Source of the DNA: Clitopilus passeckerianus
Lineage: Eukaryota; Basidiomycota; Agaricomycetes; Agaricales; Entolomataceae
Assembly (NCBI GenBank): GCA_944990035.1
Contig: CALYLX010000113.1
Coordinates: forward strand, 62,001 to 126,000
Reading direction: 5' to 3'
Length of the DNA stretch: 64,000 nt
The notes under the pieces are model-generated. The model was not told where the DNA came from. It saw nothing but the letters and a program-made list of their open reading frames with translations, and searched no databases. Below are positions 1 to 11,282 of this stretch, one piece after another. Numbering within the stretch: position 1 is the stretch's first letter; every line of letters starts with the position of its first letter. The position numbers and the translations under genes were made by a program.

Positions 1-2815
1 GTGGAAAATGAGAGTGTGGTAGGCTTGACCAAAAGAGCATGTGATAAGAATGTGCAACGAATGGATGCGATGGATTGAAGAAGTCGACGAAGCGGATGTT
101 GCAAGTTGCCGAGAGGCCGCTCCCCTTGCAAGGAAGGAAAGCTGTCGAAGGATTGTGGAGACTAAGACTCCGAGAACATAGAACTTGGTTGTCGAAGAGT
201 CTTGGAGGCAGTGTTCGCGGGAACGTGAAAGCGTTTGCCGCCTCCATGCGAATGGAATCCTCAAGGCCCTGGCTGCTCCTGCTTCGAGGGTGACAAAAGG
301 GCGAAATGAATCGTTGGAATTGTGCATCCAACTTTGTTTGTGAGCACCACTACACGATCTGTGAATATTATTGGTCAGAGTCAGATCCATTAAATGAGAG
401 CAAAGTTGGCTTACGATGCGTTATCCCTCGACGTCGGGACCCAATGGGCGTATCTTGGAATGAATGTGTGTGTTTGACGATCGCCCGAGATTCCAAAAGA
501 GTGTGTGATAGAGTTGTTGTCGAAAACGAGCGCGTGCTATAGGCGGATGTGCAATGAAAGAACACAAAGGCTTGAAAGAGTCGATGATGCTGATGGCGCT
601 AGCAACATTGTTGAAATGCCATTCCCCTAACACTTTCCATGGTGGCGCCCGTGGACGGCGTTGGGGGAGCGGCCTGGTAAAGCGAGCCCATCCAAGAGCG
701 ACAAGAGGCGTTGCAAAGGAGCATTAGACGGGGACCGGCGACAGAGCTAGGTCGCTGATGCATCCCCAGTGACCGGCGATGCTGTTTGACCCAGAGGGAT
801 ACTCAGCTGATCCATACTTCTATGCATCTAGTCAGTAGAAGCAGAGACAACACACGGAATGAGTCTTACCTTTTGCCCACGGATGAGCTCCACTTGACCA
901 GAAACTCTGCCAATCCTTTGGCCTACCACTGCCTTCTCCATTCACGTATGCTCGGGCTTCTCCTTCTGCCTTAAAACCTCCCCCGTATTCGCACCAAGCC
1001 TCCTCCTCGACTACTCCAACACCTGCCGCAGCCTCATTACCATACTGCTAACGGCTCGTCAACTCTGGAACTCCGCTTCCGGCCCAGATTCCCGTCGTTT
1101 CCTACGTCTCGACGTGCCCGCCCATCGTCTAGTTGCACCTTTACAAGCCACCCGCCACTCCCACCACTCGTCGATGCGTCGAAGAAAAACAAAGCACAGG
1201 TGGAGGCACGATTTTTCGAACCTGGCGGGAAGTCAGGATGGCTGTGTATATAAGAGACGAGACCACATACCATACCTCCCAAAACAAAACAAAAAACACG
1301 AAAGGAAAAAAAAAAAAAGAACAAGAAAACAAGGAAACAAAAAGCGGCCGTAATTTGCGGGATTGATGGTTTTGTCCCGCTACACAGAGAGTTCTACTCG
1401 TCAGCCCAAACTCTGAAAACTAGATGCAGCACAAATGGAGGCAAGCCCGAGAGGATCTGAGAGACTGTTAATATCCAAGTGAAATTGCAGATCTGAGATG
1501 ACATACCATGCCTCCAGACCGAAAGAAAACCATAAAGGCGGGAATTTATAGCTGCATCCCGCTGCATACAGAACGCACTCGTTTGAGCAAACCCTGCATA
1601 AGTGGAAGCAAGTTCGACTGAATCTAGCACAGTGGTTAGTATCTGAGCTAGTTGATAGATGAGAGAACACGTACCTTGCCTCCACTCACAAGAACCTCCA
1701 CGAACGCGGGACTCCTCGCCGTTCCCCGCCTTGAGAGTTCGCATCTTCCGACCAAACTCTCCACCCCCCACTATTTTCGACCTTCCACGCGCCCATCCCT
1801 CCCCGTACTTCACTACGATCACCCCCCTCCACTCCTGCCCGGGTCAGCCAACTCTATCAAGAAGGTTAGTGCCCGTTTGCAAAGGAATGAGGTTCACATA
1901 CCGGGCCCCCGAAATTGCCCGCCTGGGAACCGTCTGAACCTTCCCTCTAACCTCGTCCTTCCCCTTTCAACCACTACCAAGAAGAAAAAGAAAAAGAAAA
2001 AAAGAGACTGATGGTGTGTTTAGAAGAGAAATCCTAGAGGGGAGGTTAGTGAATAAATGGACGACACTACACTACACTATCCTACTATAAGTTACCTGAT
2101 AGTACGAACACGAAACCACCTGTCAATGTCAGCAATACAAAGGGCGAGGTAAGTGAGAAAGGTCACCCTGAGAGTCTTGAGGAGAATGCTGAGGCCTGTA
2201 ATGTTATGTGAGTAGATACGTCGTCAAACAAATTGAAGCTTAGCGAGGTATGGTCGGCGTTGACCAGTCTTCTTGAGTTGGCGGCGGCCTTCTGTCTTCT
2301 CGCCTAGTGAGAAAAGTTAGCGATAGTGTAGTCTGACGCCAACACATGCGACTTAGCTTCCCGGGGGACGCCACTAGCGACTCCCTCCATCACTGAGGTT
2401 AGCCTGGCGGATTGGTGATTGGCATAGACCAGTCTTCTTTGGCGTGTGGTGTTCGCTTCTTCTCGCCCTGGCAAATGAGAGAAAAGTCAGCGGCGAATGC
2501 GATCTAGCATCGACGAACACAACTTAGCTTCGCGTGGTTACTTCCAGCGAGCACATCGTCGAGAGGGAGGAAGTAGATACAGCGAGGTCTAAAGAGAGGA
2601 GCAGTGAGTATGAGCATGAGAGATGATGATGGAGGACTCACCGAGGTGAGAATGGGGAGTAAGAGGCGCAATGTCCCTCCGTATTTATATTCCTAGGCCT
2701 CGATGGGTTTGTATATGTATGTCTTGCGCGACCAATATTTGCGTTTCCCGCCAGGATTTGTTTACATTTTCCGCCGGAGCAAAGACGCGACACGACTTTT
2801 CAGCCACGTGATTGA
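1..2815 (-). repeat. Repeat copy A of an unclassified multi-exon-like repeat family (cut by the window start)
   Basis: Long stretches align with copy B (19691-24420, same orientation) and copy C (45081-49600, opposite orientation). No transposase, integrase or reverse transcriptase frame is visible. Read on the minus strand it begins with a TATA box (2682-2689) and an initial exon, then a GTGAGT...TTAG intron-like segment (2589-2641). Further intron-like segments follow, such as 1854-1901 (GTATGT donor, CACTAAC branch-like box) and 359-414 (GTAAGC donor, CTCTGACC box, CAG acceptor). Positions 1-305 carry the same GTGTGATAG-like boxes but match B and C less well. The segment about 1680-1990 is nearly identical to B while its flanks are only roughly three-quarters similar by eye. 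Family identity is unknown. Transcription is inferred from the conserved signals only. Confidence 0.8.
2682..2689 (-). promoter_or_regulatory. TATA box at the 5' end of repeat copy A
   Basis: TATAAATA on the minus strand. It lies about 40 bases before the GTGAGT donor of the first intron-like segment. Copy C has the same box in the same place (45212-45220); copy B has lost it. Confidence 0.5.
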
Positions 2816-2904
2816 TCGCGTCTCTAAATCACGTCACGCTTCAGCCTGGCACTGCCACTCCTCAGCGAATCCCTCCCCTCCTCTTGCCCACCTCAACACT
2901 CAAC

Positions 2905-3153
2905 ATGATCGCTCGCCAGTCCCAGAGACTGATATCGGTTGGCAGTGGAGCGGCAAATATGGCCAGGAAATCCACCAAGGCGTTTACCCAGAGCCTGCTT
3001 CGTTTATCCCTCACTGAACGCTGGGAACTAAATCCCAATGCATTGTCCCAATACTTCTCTGGCGATGAACCAACTTGGGTAACTCCCAGTGAAGCGGCGC
3101 AGAAAAGTGACGAGCGTCGGATGCGTGGGCCGGCGGCAAATAGGGCCGAGTAG
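2905..3153 (+). CDS. Possible small protein, unrecognised, basic N-terminus
   Basis: An uninterrupted frame of about 82 codons from an ATG just outside the repeat A promoter region. The N-terminus is rich in Arg, Ser and Lys with few acids (starts MIARQSQRLISVGSG), which would suit a mitochondrial presequence. The C-terminal part is polar and ends in RGPAANRAE. I do not recognise the family. It is divergent from, and close to, the repeat A promoter. No equivalent frame is seen next to copies B or C, so it is not an evident repeat product. It may be a chance ORF. Confidence 0.3.
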   Translation: MIARQSQRLISVGSGAANMARKSTKAFTQSLLRLSLTERWELNPNALSQYFSGDEPTWVTPSEAAQKSDERRMRGPAANRAE

Positions 3154-4966
3154 AAACCAGCGGAAAGATGAAATGATTCAACCTGATATCTCGTATGAGG
3201 AGTCCAGAACAATACGATAGATGCAGCCACTGGGAGACTCTGAGGAGGCTTTGGTCTGTACATGGGCCTGTGTTTTCCATCTTCTAGTAGAGGCAAATGG
3301 TATCCCACCCAAAAATTCAATCGGCCTGACCCATTTCTGGTGGTAATGTTGAACCGTCCACGCGTACCACACGACACCTGCAATTTGGCAAAGACACCAC
3401 CAGAGGAAGCGGCCCGCTCATCCACCTCGTAATTTCAAAACCATTCAGACAAGTAAACGAGAGACCCGGTGTGGAAATGAATTCCTCGGCCGCAGGGAGT
3501 GCACTTGAGTCGGGTCCCGTTGAGTTTGGTAGAGTACGAGTAAACCTAAGTGAAAAATAATTCCTCGAAGGTTGAGGAGTGAGCGTGAAAGTAGGAGATC
3601 AAGAGGTGATGGTGGCCTTTAGCCGAGACGCGCGACGCGTCTGAGGGAAGGAAAGGGAGAGACTGGGAAACTGAACGTGAAAACACTCAATAAACTAGTG
3701 CCCACTCTTTGTGGACGATGCTGGAGCTCTCTTTGAGCTCAGTGCTGAATCTTGAGATGTTCGACTGACGAACGAGCTTAGACAGGCTGGAAAGTTAGGG
3801 AGAAGGTATAAATTGCCGGGGGAGAGGAAAAGTGGGAAAGTATGAAAGTGAGGATTGTGGGGATTCCCCCGGTCGAAAATACAGGTGGTGGGTATTAATA
3901 ATGTACAGAAACCGAAGGCGCACGTACTCTCGTGCCCCCGGACCCAAAATGATGTCATAATGTACAGAAAAACGAAGAGGGAGCTCGAAAATGAGAGAGA
4001 AAGAATAACATATGAAAAAGGAAAGGCCTTGACCGAATGTGGAAATACCTCCGGATGACGAGTTCTGGGGAATTTCTCGAGGCGATGGGAGTCGCGTAGG
4101 CGTGCTGTGGCCCTAGCAGCATCTTTTACGCGTCCTAGGACTCCCTTCAGCACTCTACCATCCCAGATTCGTTTCCCCTTTGATATCTCCAGACCCGAAG
4201 TCGGCTGTATAGTACAATGTAATTAATTATGGAATAGAAAAGAAATATACGTATCGTTCGTCTCGAGAGTCCTTAACCATATCCTGCAGAGAATGTGATG
4301 CGGTTTACACGATGGAATGGAAGTCTTGACCATCCAGACACGCAGAATAACATAACGAGGCGTATAGCGATCTTGAGGAGGAATGCGAGGTTTGCTGCGA
4401 ATGCCGAGAAAGCTTGATGGTGTCGGGGAAATACCAAGTTGCCGGTGAACGATCTTCTTCTGCACGTTCCCTCTGTACGTCCAGATTCCCTTCCACACCG
4501 GTCAGAAAACATGCTGTTTTGGCCCTAGTTCTAGTCGAAAGTGAAAAGTATTGGGGTTGCCACAGATCCTGGGATCCAGAAGCCAGAAGCTACTAGTTGC
4601 GGTAACTTGTAGGGTTCAAACTCGACAGAATCTCGTCTGTAGACAGTTTTTATCACCCAGATACACATACTGGATTTGAAGAGCGTCCCAGAGCACGAGA
4701 TGGTCGTCGGCTGAGCACCAATCGGACTTCTTGATGTTTAAACACCAAGTGTAATTCTTTGCTCTCTCTTTGCGAGAAATTCATGTCGGAAGAGTTGAGA
4801 ATTGTTGACGCAGCTCCCTTATGGAGGCGAATCAAGACAATACGTTGGACAGGAATTCACTGAGATTATAGAGAGCATGATGGTCTGCGAGAAAGCTGTG
4901 TCAAGTCCAGCTACGCGACTCTCGTTCCTCCCTCATCACCCTAATCCAACCATTTCAGTTTGAGCT
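3154..4966. other. Intergenic stretch, no confident gene
   Basis: No recognisable domain on either strand. The best hint of coding is on the minus strand around 4049-4208: an open, Arg-rich segment preceded by a CAG acceptor and followed by a GTATTT donor-like site. I could not connect it to a convincing start or a known family. The rest has frequent stops. Confidence 0.4.
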
Positions 4967-5430
4967 ATGTCTTCACAATCATTCCCGACGAATCTCTATG
5001 AAAACTTACTGGTTAAGCTTGCAAAGGTGTTGGAGTTGACCCAGCAGCCCCAGGGGACAACTACGCCTCAAGCCAAGCAAGCACTTTTACAAGCGGTACT
5101 AATTTTTGTTCTGTTCTTGCTACGGTGTTGATTGGACTTCAGACCAACGACTTCAAGAATGCTATCAGCCAGGTTAAGGAAGTTGCCTCGAACTTACCTG
5201 GTGGAGAGCTACACATCGATGAACAGGAGCAGGTCATTGGAATGCTGGAGAAGTTGAGGGATCGCAAATTGTAGGCTTAAACGTCCTTTCTGTTCGCGTT
5301 TTGTTAACCCTCTTCAAACAGAGAAAAATTGGCACAATTTTCTGGCACCCCTATCGCTTCATCTATCACCGTACTTGAAGATACGAAAATGGAGATCGAC
5401 TCTACTGCTTCAACACCCTTCAATGACTAG
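4967..5430 (+). CDS. MED9: Probable Mediator complex subunit 9
   Basis: Three exons (4967-5095, 5143-5270, 5322-5430) with clean GT-AG introns of 47 and 51 bp give a 121-residue acidic helical protein. The C-terminal half resembles the MED9/Cse2 family: a helix with TNDFKNAISQVKE, then LPGGELHIDEQEQ and a final helix MLEKLRDRKLEKLAQF. Animal MED9 has the same order: a Phe-containing helix, PG turn, Glu-Gln pair and a terminal helix ending in Lys and Leu. MED9 sits in the Mediator middle module, which connects activators with RNA polymerase II in the nucleus. Length fits the family (yeast and human members about 145). The start is the only upstream ATG that opens this frame. Assignment rests on short motifs, so it is probable rather than certain. 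RPB1, the polymerase subunit, lies 28 kb away, with no sign that this is more than chance. Confidence 0.62.
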
Positions 5431-5911
5431 CTGCTAGTAGGTCGGCGACTAGCGTATTGAGGAGTCGTCTAGTAGACCGCCTGTCTTGCGTTTCTTTCGG
5501 TGTCAATGCACGACTACGCCTTCACCGGCTCAATATCTCTTGGTCCTCACCCACTAAGTTCCAACCCCACTTGTAACCAGCGCACTAGAAAGTACCTTTC
5601 CCGGCTGCTCGAACATAAACATGTTCTCCGTCACCATCAGAAATAGGTTGCCCTCCCGAACCTACAACCGCTATAGGAGGTTCTCGCAATAGGAGGTGTC
5701 CCAAAATCCATAAAGAGACACCCACCCAACAGCCAGTTTCTAAACTCTTCTTGGATTCAAACCACGACCATCCACTGCCAAAACATATCACCCCTATTGC
5801 ATTATTCGAGTCGCTGGTCGTCTCGACTTGAATTTACCAAGCAACGGACTTTACCAACCACTATTATTATAATCACCCACCTTTCGCCCTGCCCTTCATC
5901 TTCCCCTCCCC
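5431..5911 (+). promoter_or_regulatory. Upstream region of the first Kre9/Knh1-like gene, with a leader block shared with its paralogue
   Basis: Non-coding. About 5793-5825 (CCTATTGCATTATTCGAGTC... continuing CGCTGGTCGTCT) resembles 42562-42590 upstream of the paralogue at 42644. Both blocks end roughly 55-90 bases before the start codon. The similarity suggests a shared 5' leader or promoter kept since duplication. No TATA box is evident here. Confidence 0.4.
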
Positions 5912-7384
5912 ATGCCTTCCTATCTCGCAAGAGTGGCATTGGTGGCATTCTGGGCCCAATCGATGGTGGGACAGGGATTTGCTCAACAGCCTCAACCCAC
6001 CGTCACCTGGCTCTCGCCTACCAAAGGGGACGATTATGTCGCTGGCGACACCGTTACTATCAAGTGGGAGAATAGCCAAGCCTTGGATGGCCCTAACGTC
6101 CTCCTCTGCTATTCTTCACAAGGAGAGCTGTCTCGGAATAAGCAAGACTGCGCGCCTGAACGTTATCCGCCGGACGGGGCTGGTGCTGGCGTTCATACCC
6201 TTGATGTGTGAGTATCTTTGGCGTCGCTCGAACTTTTGTGTACTGACAACCTGTGTAGTACCATCCCTGCGGTGTTGGGTCAGGACACATTTCTCTTCCT
6301 AGTAGGAGATGCTAGCGGGAACAGGTTCCTCTCACCACCCTTCTCTATTCGTCGTAAGCCTGCCTTCCCGATCAACATTCAACTCCAAACTCATTTGTTC
6401 ATTCCCGTAGCTCCGGGAATCCCTCTCATCAAAGCATCGGACGTCCTACCAACGACTCCCGCTCCCACCCGAGCAGCCGGCCTTCCCGCGATCACAGACG
6501 GTCCCGTTACAGCAGCCGTTAACAAGTCTTCCGACAACAAGAACACGGTCGCCATTGGCCTCGGAACCTCTTTTTCCATCGCTGGCTTTGCCATTCTCCT
6601 ATTCGGCCTCTTCCTCTGGAGACGTCGAAGTCGCAAAAGGCAGACAAAGGCAGCCCAAGCCGACCTCGAAACTGGCTCGGGTGCTTCCGCCTCACGGTCG
6701 TCCAGCTTTGCCAGCTCACTTCATAAACCATCCATGACTGGCGCTGAACGGAATGGAGTTCCTCAGGGAACTCCACCAGATGTTTCCGAGAAAGAGAAAC
6801 AGGAGGCCCTTCATCAAGAGCCGCACGGCGCCCTCCCTTTTTTCAACATCATGAGCCGCGAATCCAGTGCCACGAGCAAGATGAGCAACTTTAATTTCGT
6901 CCGTTCCTGGTTACCTCCCATCCCCCGGGTTTGGAGGTTCTTCGGCGAGGAGAGAGGGAAAAGCCGGTCGCGAAACAGCACACCTGCGATGACCCCTGTC
7001 GGCTCTCAAACGTCCTCGGACCGGGTTTCTCATTCGCCTTCACTTCGCCCAGACCGTGGAGACAGCTCCAACTTGGCCATGAGACATTCCACCTCCACCT
7101 CCTCCACCCCAACTTCTTCCTTGAGCACCACATCTAAATTGTCATATTTCTCCCGAGCCGAATCACCTATTACCCAAGAGGAGGAAGAGTCTAAGCAGAA
7201 GGGCCAGGAGGAGGTCGAACAGGAATACTCTGCCGAGCCCCAGTCACCACCAATGGAAGACTCAGAGCTTCTACAACCCATACCCAAGGTCTATCACCCC
7301 GAGAGCATAGGTGCAGCAATGGATGGACTCCGTCAGCGAGAGAGGGATACGGTCGCGAGTTTGGATTCCTTTGAGAGGGCTTAA
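5912..7384 (+). CDS. Secretory single-pass membrane protein with Kre9/Knh1-like ectodomain
   Basis: Exons 5912-6207, 6259-6353 and 6411-7384 encode 454 residues. The N-terminus is a signal peptide (about residues 1-24, ending GQGFAQQ). Next comes a domain of about 100 residues with VTWLSPTKGDDYVAGDTV followed by TIKW, the pattern of the Ser/Thr-rich Kre9/Knh1 N-terminal family (cell-wall beta-glucan related proteins in yeast). A Pro/Thr linker leads to one transmembrane segment (about 176-198) stopped by WRRRSRKR. The cytosolic tail is about 250 residues, low-complexity, Ser/Pro-rich and acidic at the end. Topology is inferred as outside-in. A paralogue at 42644-43783 shares the domain order and a middle exon of exactly 95 nt in the same phase. 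Molecular role is unknown; a cell-wall or surface-sensing function is only a guess. Confidence 0.8.
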
Positions 7385-7689
7385 TATGGACTTTTACTGG
7401 AACATGACATTTTACGACGTGTGATACTGTTATTCAATACCGTGTATTTTTAGATATTGGAATCAAAGGATGATTACTAGAATGGATGAACTTGAGGTTT
7501 CGAGGCTCAAGATAACATTTGTCTGTCTCGAATGGATCGCTCTAAAATGACTTTAAGGCCCTTTTTGTCGAAGGGGTATTTCACTCTTAATGCTGCTTTA
7601 GCGATCTCAGTCACTCTCGGAAGGCATGTTCATGAAGGTCATGGGAAGTTGTTTATTGTGGTTTCCTCTACTTATGTAACTACATACGT
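7385..7689. other. 3' flank of the membrane-protein gene
   Basis: AT-rich non-coding sequence after the TAA stop. Nothing else recognised. Confidence 0.4.
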
Positions 7690-8660
7690 GGAAGGTCCTT
7701 GACTAGATCTCTCGGGGGGAATACATATACTAAGATGAGCTTGGAGTCCCGGAAGGAAAAGGCCAGGACAGTTACGAAGGCCTTCCAGCGCAGGTTCTGA
7801 ACGAGGCCTGGAGAGCCTACGAAGGGTAATGTTAGCTGCTCGAGAGGGAGGCAAAAGGTGCACTTGATTGGATGCATTGAGAGGATGCATAGTGTGCTTG
7901 TGTACAGGAGGTGTGCTTGGCGTCCAGAGCAGCTTGAAAGAAGTACGAGAGTAGTGGTGGCTCTAAGTCAAAGTAATTCTTGAGCAAGATAGCCCGATGA
8001 CAATGATGGTAGGTGGCTTGGAGGACGTGAAAGGCTGGACCATTGAATGCGTAAAGCCGCAGATAGATTGGGCGTCTCCTCGCAAGGAAACGATGAGCAA
8101 CGAGCATGAATGAACTATGGAGTGGCCGAGATCCGGCAAGAACCGGACCGTTGTACAGGTCAAGGTGGCCAGAACAAAGAACGGCGTTGTTGGAGATGCC
8201 TCGAGGTGGAGAACGAATGAGACAATCGCACTGACTGATCTGTTCACCTCAATTTGTCAGTCAGATCCTTTAGATTCAGAAATGAGCATTGTTTACGACG
8301 TTTCCCCCGTTAAAAGGCGGCCAGAATATCATACCTGAAGTGATGTGAATGTGTTTGATGACGGCGCGAGATTCCGAATGAGTGTGGGGTGGTCCTGATC
8401 AAAGAAAGAGCGTATCGTAGAACCTGTAAAACGAACAGACCCAAAACATTTGAAAAAGAGAGGCCGACGATGGTGATGATGCCAGAAATGATATCCGGAT
8501 GGTATTTCTCCAAACACCTTCCCGTATGAGAGAAAGAAGAAAGGACATTGCTTCGGAAGAACGGTGACAGTGAAGTGAGCCCTTCAAGGTTGACGAAAGG
8601 GAGAGAGTAATTGGAATTGTGTTTCCAACTTGACTTGTGTGCACCGTTACAGTGTCGATC
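7690..8660 (-). repeat. Fragment D of the multi-exon-like repeat family
   Basis: Two parts match the large copies. Around 7857-7925 resembles 19918-19980 of copy B. Around 8117-8480 resembles copy B near 21720-22090 and, inverted, copy C near 47439-47570. The segment 8240-8296 on the minus strand is the counterpart of the intron-like segment 47439-47494 in copy C (GTAA donor, CTAAAGGATCTG block, AACAG acceptor, then ATC). The fragment lacks the promoter end and the conserved core exon, so it is a truncated relic. Confidence 0.65.
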
Positions 8661-8838
8661 TGTTCATGTTACTAGGAGTGGACACTGGTAAGAGTCGGAT
8701 ACAGAGCAAAGGGTGCTCTTTGTACAGTAACACGTGGCCACGGCGATCATCGAATGGCTATTTTTAGGAAGCCACCGATGAAATCTTGGTGACATTTTTT
8801 TGCTTCCGTCTCTACTCGAGTACTGACAGCTGCCGAGA

Positions 8839-9285
8839 TTGCATCACGATTCCATCGGTTTTCGGAAAGGGAGGTTACATGTTACCGTGACACAGGACTT
8901 GCTGGATACTATGATCTGTACTATCATGCTCCGCCATATATTGCCATCTACATGGCATGCTTTGTTCTCGCAATTCATGATGGTCCCTCACCCTCATCAC
9001 TTTCTCCGTTGTCCCCTCCCTGGTTGTTATCCACTTGAAGCTTTATCTCAAGGGCTCGCAGGACGCCTAATTGCTGTTGAGCAGCTGGCGGTGCTTCCTC
9101 AGTGAGTATCGCTGACAGAATCGGAAAATTAATTTCTATGGTCCAGGCTTTCAACGCTAAAACATTTGAAAGCCCATATCCGCACTGGATTCTACCTCTC
9201 GGCTGCTCGTTTCGAGTTCATCAAGACCTGGGGACGTAACGAGATGACAATCGCTATCACCTCGATCTGTCCCAAACTAGACTGA
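8839..9285 (+). CDS. Possible two-exon ORF or gene remnant, unrecognised
   Basis: A frame from 8839 runs to 9101. A 45-bp GTGAGT...CCAG intron (9102-9146, with a CGCTGAC box close to the donor) joins it in phase to 9147-9285. The join reads LPQLSTLKHLKAHIRTG and continues through FYLSAARFEFIKTWGRN to a TGA. The second exon looks protein-like (alternating basic and hydrophobic residues). The N-terminal part is Cys/His/Pro-rich and less convincing. No family recognised. It may be the 3' end of a decayed gene. Confidence 0.3.
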
Positions 9286-9582
9286 CTGCTCCGTATACGT
9301 TGGCGCCTGTTGGCGCATTGTCTGGTATGGCTTTTGCTGCGATCTGGAGAACAATACACTTCCCCATGAGCGCCAGTTAGGACCCGAAGGAAATGTTTCC
9401 CCTTTCGATCGGTAAAATGAACACCGATGTCCTCCGGTTAAAAGTTGAACACAGGATCTGAGTACCCAGGGTTGCAAAAGAACGATTGACAAATGAATTT
9501 CCCGTAATTTCAAAAATCGAGACTACAAATACACGGCATAGTACGGGAATGGTAATCAATAGATGGCATAATTGTTGTGAGT
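9286..9582. other. Short intergenic stretch
   Basis: Nothing recognised between the possible ORF and the 3' end of the minus-strand gene. Confidence 0.4.
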
Positions 9583-11208
9583 TTAATCGAAGCGCTGAGC
9601 AACAGCGGCAAGGATAGTGGGATAAACCTGGCCTTTAGTAGGGGTCAGGCTCATCGAACCGCTGGAGCTGTCCCATTTGACGTCCTCGAACTTGGTCACA
9701 ACGTGCTCCGTCGAACCACCACCACCTCCGGCAGAAACACGGAATCCGAAAATGCTCATACTTCCGCCGGTCGTCTTGACCTCTTCGTAAATCTTGTTGA
9801 CTTCCTCTCGCATTTGAGACGAAAACTCGAGTCTCAACTCGACATCGTATCCAAGAACGACAGAGACAACCCTAGCGTAGTCGGAACTGAGGACGTCTGG
9901 TGCACCGGGAAGACGATTCGGGAACAAAGCCTTGATGTTGGGGACATCCCTAGAAGAATACATGTTCGTTATCAGAGTCGGATCCGGAATGAACGCTGAA
10001 AGATCTCACCATTCACCAGGTCGGATATCAAACTTCTGGATGCCAATCATGGCGAGTGTCACAGAAACGTCGTCCTCCCGACCACTGGTCTCCAAGGTGC
10101 GCGTCTCCTCCTTGCCGCTGTGGTAAACCTTCGCGGAGAAGAATGGCCAGAACCCAACTCCGCCTCCGCCATGAACTTCTTTGAAGCCATAATCCTCCCA
10201 CTTTGTGCTCCTCCCCTGGTTGACATCGATGGTAATAACCTGGTCTCGGGGGGCGCCGCGTCCCGCCGCGGTGATCCACGCTTGCACCCCGCTACCATAG
10301 GTCGCGATAGTGTACGCTGGTACCCGAATGGTCGACTGGGTGATGGACTGCGGCTCAGGCTTCACTCCAGTATTAGCGTACTCGATGGCCCCAGCGATTA
10401 GGTCCTGATCATCGACCAAGCCATCCTGGTTATAGCTAATGCTCGGGTTATTAAAGACGGCCGCGACGATGTTTCCAAAGAACTCACCCCGGAAAGGCGG
10501 TTGCGCTTTGTGCGCTCATAATTCTATCGATGTATCCTGAGAGTGTGGTGGCATCAGGGCCGTAGTAAAGTTGCATCGCTTGAAAGAGTTCGGTTTGCGC
10601 AGCTTGGCGTGTTCTGTCGGCAGCGGAAAGAGGTGGATAGTTCATTGCGGCCCATTGCCAAAAGGTCTGGTTCGGAAATAACTCTTTGATTTGGTTGTAC
10701 TGGGTCTGCGCCTCGCCCAGGATCTTGAAATAATTGGTGTTCGAAGCTGTGGCTGCGTCTCTTGCCTTGGCCATCCTCGCGACAACAACTTGGGAAGGGT
10801 CGGATTTCTAGAAAATGCACTTAAGCCACTGAGTAGCCGACAAAATATTTATGCCTCACCGTTTTGACCCATTCGATGTAACTGCGTGGAGGGAGAAGGT
10901 GAGCAAGCGTCAGATCAGAAGGTGGAAAATATATACCTGCGCAATTGCTGGAGGTAGCTTCCAGCTGAGCCACCAGTGTAGCTTGGGTTGTCGGAGTACT
11001 GAAGAGCATCGGCGAACTTGTAGATGAGATAATTGGTCATTTGTGGGTAAATGAGATCACCAGCGGCCATTCCGCGCTGAGTGACTGGACTAGTGAGGAT
11101 ACAGTAATGGTCGCCAACATCGACCTGGAACTTGGTTTTGATAGCATTGGCATAGGCACGGGCGAAGATGGCGTCGGATCCTGAAATAGGCTGGTCGTCG
11201 TTGGACAT
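9583..11208 (-). CDS. Unrecognised fungal protein, KFDI-GEW family, member 1
   Basis: Start at 11208 (MSNDDQPISG) and stop at 9583, about five exons with short introns, one of them 22 nt long (SYIEWVKT region). The first part includes YLIYKFADALQYSDNPSY. A middle helical segment holds FPNQTFWQWAAMNYPP and a Gln/Ala-rich helix. The second half is a probable beta-rich domain with AWITAAGRG and a Gly-rich stretch, then IQKFDIRPGEW, DVPNIKALFPNR and a C-terminal VYPTILAAVAQRF. The same blocks in the same order occur in the divergent gene at 13888-15172, so both are real genes. No signal peptide or membrane helix is seen. I do not recognise the family and assign no function. A TATA box lies 67 bases upstream. 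Confidence 0.75.
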
Positions 11209-11274
11209 GTTGAGTGAGGATGATAAACTTCAAAGTAGCGGAGTACTTGAGCTGAAGTGCTGGAAGCAAGGGCA

Positions 11275-11282
11275 CTTTTATA
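11275..11282 (-). promoter_or_regulatory. TATA box of the minus-strand KFDI-GEW gene
   Basis: TATAAAAG on the minus strand, about 67 bases before the ATG at 11208. Confidence 0.5.

Noticed and set aside
1394..1822. 142-codon minus-strand frame in repeat copy A starting MIVVKYGEGWARG
   Set aside because: The first 49 codons are open in A, B and C, but this follows from near-identical DNA. The frame then runs through a GTACGT...CTAG intron-like segment, and no family is recognised. Kept as part of the core-exon finding only.
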